The translations under genes and the position numbers were made by a program. 25,763 bases of DNA, from IMG/VR virus record IMGVR_UViG_3300020055_000140, positions 1-25,763 of that record; one strand, 5' to 3'. Origin of the DNA: a virus. The notes below the pieces were generated by a model. The model had not been told where the DNA came from. It searched no databases and saw only the letters and a program-made list of their open reading frames with translations. Each line of letters begins with the position of its first letter. Positions within the stretch are counted from its first letter, which is position 1. Positions 22,059 through 25,763 of the stretch are shown here, piece by piece.

Positions 22059-23740
22059 TAGTAACCAAATGTTCCGTCTGCTGGTTGGTATATAGTCTCT
22101 CTGTGAAAGTCCCTTATTTGGCTATAAGTATCGTGTACTCGTGGTCTAGCCATAATAAGATACCGCAAAGCATCATATGCGTGATCTGATGCCTTAGTAT
22201 CTACATCTTCAGGGTTACTTTTATCTAAAGGAATACTTTGAAGTTCGCGTATCAGGTTAGGACAAGTATTAAATATTTGTATTTTGGGCCTTCCGCTTTG
22301 CTGCAACTTTAAGTATTCGTGAATCTGTATTTTTCCTGCAACCCTGTTTTTATCTGCTCGTCTAAGCTTGTGTCCAGCTTTTACAAGCGTTTCTCCTACT
22401 GTCGGGCCTGTTTGCCCTGTTCTGTTCCAACAAGCTGTATCTAGTACGCCGGGAACACTTAATGGATCATTTAGTTCCATTTCAGTTATCATATGAGCTA
22501 GGTCAGTGCCTAGTAGACCTTTACGATACAATTCTCTATAAATTATTAGTGTACCATCGTCTTTGTCTACGGCTCCCCAGACACAAGCTGATTCTGAAGC
22601 ATATCCATAGTCAATGCCTTTTATACGTTCCCAATGTAAAGGAATTTCAAAAGGCTCAATTACATGGAGATTGCGATCAAACTCTGTAAAGGCTGCACCT
22701 TCTGCAACCTCCCAATCTCCTTCTAAAAGCTGTCGCCGTTGTGTAGGTGGCAACGCCTTTAGCATTTGTTCGTAGCGTCCATCAGCAGCCAGAAAGGGGT
22801 TATCCTCTAGTCTAGCTGGTATAAACTTTCGCGTTAATCCATCTTTACCAATAAAAGACTCGTAGGGTGGAGATGGATCTATATATCTTTTCTTTACCCA
22901 ATGCGCCCCAACACCACCGGGGTTAGCTGTACACCGCATATAAGGTATAATCTCTGGATCTGTTGTACGCAGTCGAGAAGCCAAGTAGTTCCAAGAAAAC
23001 TCTGTAGCTTGGTGCGTAATCTCGTCAAACCCAATCCAACTATATGCTTGACCTTGGTAGCGATAAACATCTGCATCTCTCTCCAAGAATCCAAATTCTA
23101 TTTTAGCTCCAGAAGGAAAGTTCCAAAGCTTTTCTACTTCTTTGTACTTACAACCGGGAAAGGCTTTCGGGTAGAGTTCCCGAGATTTATCAATTAGCTC
23201 TCGCAACTCTGGCATAGAACGCCGCAGGATTAAAGCCCTATGCGCTGCCCGATGAGCAAAGCGAAGAGGATCAACCAACATCGCATAGCTCTTGCCTCCA
23301 CCAGCCGCACCGCCGTACAAAACATCAGTCTCAGAAGCAGCGAGAAAGTCTGTTTGTGGGCCATCGTTGGGCCTAAAGATGACATTCTCTTCTGCGACAG
23401 TCCTTAACGATTTGGGTAAAGCATCAGGAGTTTCTGTTGTTATTTTACCTTCTGCTTTTGCCTCAGTTCCCTCTAGCTTTTGCAGCGTCTTTTTAGAGGT
23501 GTCAAGTGACTTTTTATAGTTTTCTAGTTTGGTGCGTACCTGCGCTAACCGCTTTTCTTTCTTTCTAACGGTTTTACGGGCTTCAATCTTGGCCTTGGTT
23601 TCAGAGTGATAGTTATAACCACGCCCTGAAGAGCCTTTTGGCCTGCCCGTCTTTTTTCGGGGAGTCCCGTCTTTCTTTAAGACAAACTCACCGTTTTCAT
23701 CCTGAACATAATTGTCAGGATTCAAATCCCAATCATTCAT
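22058..23740 (-). CDS. terL: Terminase large subunit with basic N-terminal extension (560 aa)
   Basis: The packaging ATPase/nuclease is clear. The Walker A block YGGAAGGGKSYAML is at about residues 142-155, Walker B is YSWIGFDEITHQ, and the coupling region is CTANPGGVGAHWVKKRYI. Nuclease acidic residues lie in GIDYGYASES, GVLDTACWN and SDHAYDALRYL. I start at ATG 23740 (MNDWDLNP); a TTG at 23752 would add four residues. About 110 residues precede the ATPase: an acidic start, a GRPKG AT-hook-like piece (KKTGRPKGSSGRG) and a Lys/Arg-rich coiled coil. That extension is longer than usual. It cuts the concatemer and pumps DNA through the portal. Confidence 0.96.
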   Translation of the reverse strand: MNDWDLNPDNYVQDENGEFVLKKDGTPRKKTGRPKGSSGRGYNYHSETKAKIEARKTVRKKEKRLAQVRTKLENYKKSLDTSKKTLQKLEGTEAKAEGKITTETPDALPKSLRTVAEENVIFRPNDGPQTDFLAASETDVLYGGAAGGGKSYAMLVDPLRFAHRAAHRALILRRSMPELRELIDKSRELYPKAFPGCKYKEVEKLWNFPSGAKIEFGFLERDADVYRYQGQAYSWIGFDEITHQATEFSWNYLASRLRTTDPEIIPYMRCTANPGGVGAHWVKKRYIDPSPPYESFIGKDGLTRKFIPARLEDNPFLAADGRYEQMLKALPPTQRRQLLEGDWEVAEGAAFTEFDRNLHVIEPFEIPLHWERIKGIDYGYASESACVWGAVDKDDGTLIIYRELYRKGLLGTDLAHMITEMELNDPLSVPGVLDTACWNRTGQTGPTVGETLVKAGHKLRRADKNRVAGKIQIHEYLKLQQSGRPKIQIFNTCPNLIRELQSIPLDKSNPEDVDTKASDHAYDALRYLIMARPRVHDTYSQIRDFHRETIYQPADGTFGY

Positions 23741-23960
23741 ATCGGTCTGCAATCTTCTTCAGGCCCATATGTGAAATACTACGTCCAGTATCATATTCTA
23801 GCCACATAGCGCCCTCGCGTAAAGATAAAACTTTATTTTTTATCAGCGGAACGACTTTATTGAGGGCTTTTAATTCCTCTGGAACTTCTTCTAAAAATTC
23901 GCTGTTTTCTTCTTTTAGTTTATAACCAAAAGGTATTGTACTGCTAGTGCGCCTCTTCAT
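23733..23960 (-). CDS. Small helix-turn-helix-like protein between terminase genes (75 aa)
   Basis: I start at ATG 23960 (MKRRTSSTIPFGYKL), with GAAGG 5 bases upstream; an in-frame TTG at 23972 has no ribosome site. The sequence IPFGYKLKEEN...ELKALNKVVPLIKNKVLSLR and then EGAMWLEYDTGRSISHMGLKK reads like the resolvase-type 'recombinase' or HTH segment in which LSLREAAxWLxxxTGRxISHxGLxK forms a helix-turn-helix. I recall this short family beside terminase genes in marine phages. It overlaps the small terminase gene by 17 bases and the large by 8. It is probably DNA-binding and assists packaging-site recognition; that role is inferred. Confidence 0.82.
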   Translation of the reverse strand: MKRRTSSTIPFGYKLKEENSEFLEEVPEELKALNKVVPLIKNKVLSLREGAMWLEYDTGRSISHMGLKKIADRYE

Positions 23961-24339
23961 AATCGCCTTCAATTACTACTTCTTCTTTGGCTGGTAAAAT
24001 GAAAAGACCATTAGAGCCTTGTACGTTTATATCTAGTTTGTCTGTCTTGGCTAGTCCTACGCGGTCTAGGAGCGTCTGAGCGGCCTGTAGACGGACATTA
24101 GCTTGGGGTATGGGCTGTTCACTGTCCATAACCTCAACAAGCTTTAGAGCGGCTTTAGGGGCGCTTTGGGCTAATATAGTCTCAGCTAGTTCAATTATCT
24201 CTGTTTTTAGTGCTTTAACTACGGATGTATATGAGCCTTCAGCGTACCCCGCAAGCTCTGCTGCTTTTTTAGAGTCTCCACGACAATCAACAAGATGGTC
24301 TAGAAACGATTGTTGTTTTATAGTAAGTTCTTTTTTCAT
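23944..24339 (-). CDS. Terminase small subunit-like protein (131 aa)
   Basis: The N-terminal half LTIKQQSFLDHLVDCRGDSK, then KAAELAGYAEGSYTSVVKAL is the typical small-terminase DNA-binding helix-turn-helix (KQxxFLxxL...GxxxKAAxxAGY). The second part, LAETILAQSAPKAALKLVEV followed by PQANVRLQAAQTLLDRVGLA, is an oligomerisation helix region. An acidic tail follows. It recognises phage DNA and recruits TerL. The ATG lies only 8 bases after a perfect -10 box with no Shine-Dalgarno site between, so the transcript is predicted to be nearly leaderless. It is the first gene of the leftward block. Confidence 0.9.
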   Translation of the reverse strand: MKKELTIKQQSFLDHLVDCRGDSKKAAELAGYAEGSYTSVVKALKTEIIELAETILAQSAPKAALKLVEVMDSEQPIPQANVRLQAAQTLLDRVGLAKTDKLDINVQGSNGLFILPAKEEVVIEGDYEEAH

Positions 24340-24347
24340 AATTATAT

Positions 24348-24376
24348 ATTATATACCTGTATTTAAATACTGTCAA
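24348..24376 (-). promoter_or_regulatory. Perfect sigma70 promoter for the leftward operon
   Basis: On the minus strand TTGACA (24376-24371), a 17-base spacer and TATAAT (24353-24348) match consensus exactly. Initiation would be near 24341, within about 3 bases of the small terminase ATG at 24339. It is the only strong promoter I see for the structural block. Use by host RNA polymerase is expected. Confidence 0.88.
24359..24370. promoter_or_regulatory. 12-bp palindrome inside the leftward promoter spacer (operator candidate)
   Basis: GTATTTAAATAC is a perfect palindrome occupying most of the spacer between -35 and -10. A second perfect palindrome, TATGTACATA (24381-24390), lies just upstream of the -35. 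Bound repressor would block polymerase. No repressor gene is recognised in the window. Confidence 0.55.
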
Positions 24377-24417
24377 GTATTATGTACATAGAGTTTTGGT
24401 AATAGTTGGCAAAAGTC

Positions 24418-24446
24418 TTGACAAAATTAAGTTTCATGGCTATAAT
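24418..24446 (+). promoter_or_regulatory. Perfect sigma70 promoter for the rightward transcript
   Basis: TTGACA (24418-24423), a 17-base spacer and TATAAT (24441-24446) match consensus exactly. Its -35 is 41 bases from the -35 of the leftward promoter, so the two are back to back. Initiation near 24453 would give a leader of about 590 bases before the gene at 25041. Confidence 0.88.
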
Positions 24447-24450
24447 AGAT

Positions 24451-24473
24451 TATATGGCCCACCGGGTCATATA
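24451..24473 (+). promoter_or_regulatory. Stem-loop at the rightward start site
   Basis: TATATGGCCC and GGGTCATATA pair over 10 bp (one G-U) around an ACC loop, exactly at the predicted transcription start. It could be a 5' RNA-stabilising hairpin or an operator overlapping the start site. A short hairpin TGCAG-CGCC-CTGCA follows at 24482-24495. Confidence 0.55.
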
Positions 24474-24598
24474 TAGGTCAGTGCAGCGCCCTGCAACTAC
24501 TTTTGGCTCACAGGGAGGATCAGTGAGACTTTAAAGATCTTTGAAGTGGGGCGACAATCTAGTTGACATTCAAAACCTTCCGAATTGTGCGTGAATGA

Positions 24599-24640
24599 GT
24601 ATATATATACCCCCACCCCCCCGGCCACCTGCCCACCCCC
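24599..24640. other. TA palindrome plus C-rich / G-quadruplex-like tract
   Basis: GTATATATATAC (24599-24610), a 12-bp palindrome, abuts a run of C-tracts of 5, 7, 3 and 5 bases. On the minus strand these are four G-runs with loops of 1, 9 and 1 bases, able to form a G-quadruplex. An easily melted TA element beside such a tract resembles an origin or strand-opening site. No function is demonstrated. Confidence 0.5.
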
Positions 24641-24645
24641 ATTCG

Positions 24646-24879
24646 CACACTTCAAAACTCTCCAGAGTTTTCAAAAATTATTCTGCTCCTCTCCCAGACT
24701 CCAAAGAATTTTAAAAAATCTTTAAAGATTTTTTAGTTCGCCCCGAGAATCTTCTAGTTTACGAAACTAGAAAAACTTTTTAGAGTGCAAAAATTTTTAG
24801 AATTTTAAAAAAATTCTAGGAATTTCAAAAACTTTTTAAAAATACTAGCAAGTATTTTTAGTCTCTCCGAAGATTCTCG
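24646..24879. repeat. Dense array of perfect inverted repeats in an AT-rich non-coding stretch
   Basis: In about 230 bases there are at least five strong inverted repeats. AAAACTC/GAGTTTT has a 4-base loop (around 24654-24671). A 24-bp perfect palindrome lies at 24712-24735 (centre CTTTAAAG). TTCTAGTTT/AAACTAGAA has a 3-base loop (24752-24772). TAGAATTTT/AAAATTCTA has a 3-base loop (24798-24818). TAAAAATACT/AGTATTTTTA has a 4-base loop (24837-24860). In addition CGAGAATCTTC (24744-24754) and GAAGATTCTCG (24869-24879) pair at long range and enclose the last three. AAAAACTTTTTA occurs at 24771 and 24827. The array lies within the 700-base gap without genes. Origin, structured RNA or terminator cluster are the candidate roles. 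Confidence 0.75.
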
Positions 24880-24941
24880 CAACCCACCCCCGAAGCGCAT
24901 CACACACTCTTTCACAACCGCATTATGCGCAGGGAAAGACG

Positions 24942-25036
24942 TTGACATTTTTGCTCCCCATCGGTTACTTTGTAATGGCCTTGGCGATGACCAAGGGCAA
25001 CTTAACCTAGCAACGGGGCAAAGCCCCAGAGGAGTT
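24942..25036 (+). promoter_or_regulatory. Possible second promoter and hairpin leader before the 156-aa gene
   Basis: TTGACA at 24942-24947 is followed 18 bases later by a weak TACTTT. Two hairpins come next: CCTTGG/CCAAGG with a 6-base loop (24979-24996) and GGGGC-AAA-GCCCC (25015-25027). The latter touches the AGAGGAG ribosome site, so its folding could modulate initiation. A further TTGACA at 24563 shares the 9-mer GTTGACATT but has no -10. Promoter activity is uncertain. Confidence 0.45.
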
Positions 25037-25040
25037 TCAA

Positions 25041-25511
25041 ATGTCTAACGCAATCCAATTCGACGCTACAGCCAATGCAACCGTCAAGCAGATCTACATG
25101 ATCGGGTCACACTTTGCCAAACTCACAGGATCTAATCCGCAGGAAGTTTGGGGTTTGACTAAGCGATTCCCTGCCGCCATGATGAAGTGGAATGCAGAGC
25201 ATTCTAATACTCCCATAACTATGGGAGACATTAACACTTGGAAGTCTGGGAACAAAGTTCCCGCTAAGTTTGTGAAGATGGTCACGGCTAAAAAGCCGAC
25301 CTCTCCAAAGACTTCAAAGAAGTCTCCAAAGCCCGAGGCAGTCGCAAAGCCGAAGGCTTCTCCAAAGCCCTCCGAGATGCCCGTGGGTGATTTCAAAGAT
25401 CACTTTGAAAAGATTACGGGCCGAGTCTTTAGACTCGAACAGGATATGGCAACCATGAATGCCAAGCTAGATATTATTATGGCTTTCGTTCAGGAAGATC
25501 CTGAAGCCTAA
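25041..25511 (+). CDS. Unknown protein with Lys/Pro linker and C-terminal coiled coil (156 aa)
   Basis: This is the first rightward gene. Residues 1-83 look globular (VKQIYMIGSHFAKLTGSNPQ, EVWGLTKRFPAAMMKWN, MGDINTWKSGNKVPAKFV). Residues 84-113 are a Lys/Pro/Ser linker resembling histone H1 or HU-type tails (KKPTSPK, KASPKPSE). Residues 117-150 are a coiled-coil helix (FEKITGRVFRLEQDMATMNA). TCTCCAAAG repeats in the DNA encode the SPK units. AGAGGAG lies 6 bases before the ATG. No family recognised. The tail suggests nucleic-acid contact and the coil oligomerisation, perhaps an early regulatory or DNA-binding protein; this is inference. Confidence 0.85.
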   Translation: MSNAIQFDATANATVKQIYMIGSHFAKLTGSNPQEVWGLTKRFPAAMMKWNAEHSNTPITMGDINTWKSGNKVPAKFVKMVTAKKPTSPKTSKKSPKPEAVAKPKASPKPSEMPVGDFKDHFEKITGRVFRLEQDMATMNAKLDIIMAFVQEDPEA

Positions 25512-25522
25512 TAATATTATGC

Positions 25523-25542
25523 AGCCCCGTTTCGGCGGGGCT
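25523..25542 (+). terminator. GC-rich hairpin after the 156-aa gene
   Basis: AGCCCCG and CGGGGCT form a 7-bp stem with a TTTCGG loop, 12 bases after the stop codon, followed only by TTCC. It is a strong stem but a poor U-tract, so it is a weak or attenuating terminator or a processing hairpin between two co-transcribed genes. Confidence 0.5.
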
Positions 25543-25569
25543 TTCCAAGCCCTTCAAAGGAATAACATC

Positions 25570-25758
25570 ATGAATAATATTATAACCGTAAAGATCAAGA
25601 ATCATTATGGCGCTGAACATATCTATCCAGTTTGTCCCAAAGCCCACAGCTTTGCTGGCATTGCCGACACCAAAACCTTAACGCCTTACGTTATAAAATT
25701 AATTAAGTCATTGGGATATAAAGTAATTGTTGAAACCAACACTCCGAAGGAGCTTTGA
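25570..25758 (+). CDS. Small conserved-looking protein of unknown function (62 aa)
   Basis: The frame is open from 25519, but I start at ATG 25570 (MNNIITVKIKNHYGAEHIYP): AAAGGA lies about 8 bases upstream, and the earlier ATG lies in the terminator-like hairpin. The protein reads ITVKIKNHYGAEHIYPVC, then AHSFAGIADTKTLTPYVIKL and ends KVIVETNTPKEL. The pattern NxYGxExIYPVC...FAxIAxTKTLT...IKxLGY is one I associate with small proteins on proteobacterial phages and plasmids, with no known role. It looks like a compact alpha/beta domain. It is followed after 2 bases by another ATG, consistent with an early operon. Confidence 0.82.
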   Translation: MNNIITVKIKNHYGAEHIYPVCPKAHSFAGIADTKTLTPYVIKLIKSLGYKVIVETNTPKEL

Positions 25759-25760
25759 AG

Positions 25761-25763
25761 ATG
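25761..25763 (+). CDS. Start codon of a further rightward gene, cut by the window edge
   Basis: The last three bases are ATG, 2 bases after the TGA of the 62-aa gene. AAGGAG sits 8 bases upstream, inside that gene's final codons. This is the arrangement used throughout the window, so a third gene of the rightward operon probably begins here. Nothing can be said about the product. Confidence 0.5.

Noticed and set aside
24563-24600. Promoter at the second TTGACA (24563)
   Set aside because: No TATAAT-like hexamer at 16-18 bases; the nearest weak match is too far away.
24340-25040. tRNA, CRISPR array or att site in the intergenic region
   Set aside because: No cloverleaf with an anticodon arm and TTCRANY loop, no spaced identical repeats with unique spacers, and no integrase gene or tRNA 3' end to support an attachment site.
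24539-25760. CTTCAAAG/CTTTGAAG octamer recurring at 24539, 25312, 25552 and 25753
   Set aside because: The same octamer occurs many times through the leftward genes (for example near 6590, 8851, 9944, 17216, 17782, 20200 and 22235), so the cluster is at most a mild enrichment driven by AT-rich codon use.
1-25763. CRISPR-Cas, restriction-modification or dedicated anti-phage defence system
   Set aside because: I searched the translations for nuclease, methyltransferase, TIR, helicase and reverse-transcriptase motifs and saw only the terminase ATPase/nuclease; the unusual content here is virion- and envelope-directed rather than defensive.

Overview
This window is one arm of a tailed double-stranded DNA phage (Caudoviricetes) or closely related prophage. 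The gene set (terminase, P22-type portal, scaffold, coat, connector, beta-propeller-like tail protein, fibres, M15 endolysin) and the absence of any tape-measure or sheath gene point to a short-tailed, podovirus-like particle. Several small proteins resemble ones I know from uncultured marine phages, so a marine proteobacterial host is likely. That is inference from remembered family resemblance, not from a search. Composition is AT-rich, Shine-Dalgarno sites are AGGAG-like, and two promoters match the bacterial sigma70 consensus exactly. I saw no integrase, tRNA, CRISPR array or insertion sequence.

Layout. Positions 24339 down to 1 are a single leftward block of about 30 tightly packed genes, many joined by ATGA or TAATG overlaps. 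In transcription order: packaging (small terminase, a 75-aa protein, large terminase); a 36-aa membrane peptide; portal with an overprinted 77-aa gene in its 3' end; a 378-aa acidic protein; scaffold; coat protein; a strong intrinsic terminator; three tiny genes (50, 62 and 48 aa); connector and tail proteins; two repeat-rich fibre proteins and a small accessory protein; three consecutive genes with 2-oxoglutarate/Fe(II) oxygenase features; two Sec-secreted proteins; several small membrane or coiled-coil proteins; a lipoprotein; two holin candidates and an M15 peptidase; a 1093-aa protein with about 44 unbroken 11-residue repeats; and the start of a cationic, amphipathic protein that runs off the left edge.

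Positions 24340-25040 are a non-coding divergent control region. It holds back-to-back consensus promoters, a palindrome inside the leftward promoter spacer, a TA tract beside a C-rich/G-quadruplex-like tract, and a dense array of perfect inverted repeats partly enclosed by an 11-bp long-range inverted repeat. From 25041 rightwards the genes are on the + strand: a 156-aa protein with a Lys/Pro linker, a hairpin, a 62-aa small protein and the ATG of a further gene at the edge. These probably begin the early or replication arm.

The items most worth following up are the three-oxygenase cluster, the hendecad-repeat protein, the palindrome array with the divergent promoters (possible origin or structured RNA), and the small or overprinted genes that length-filtered annotation would miss.
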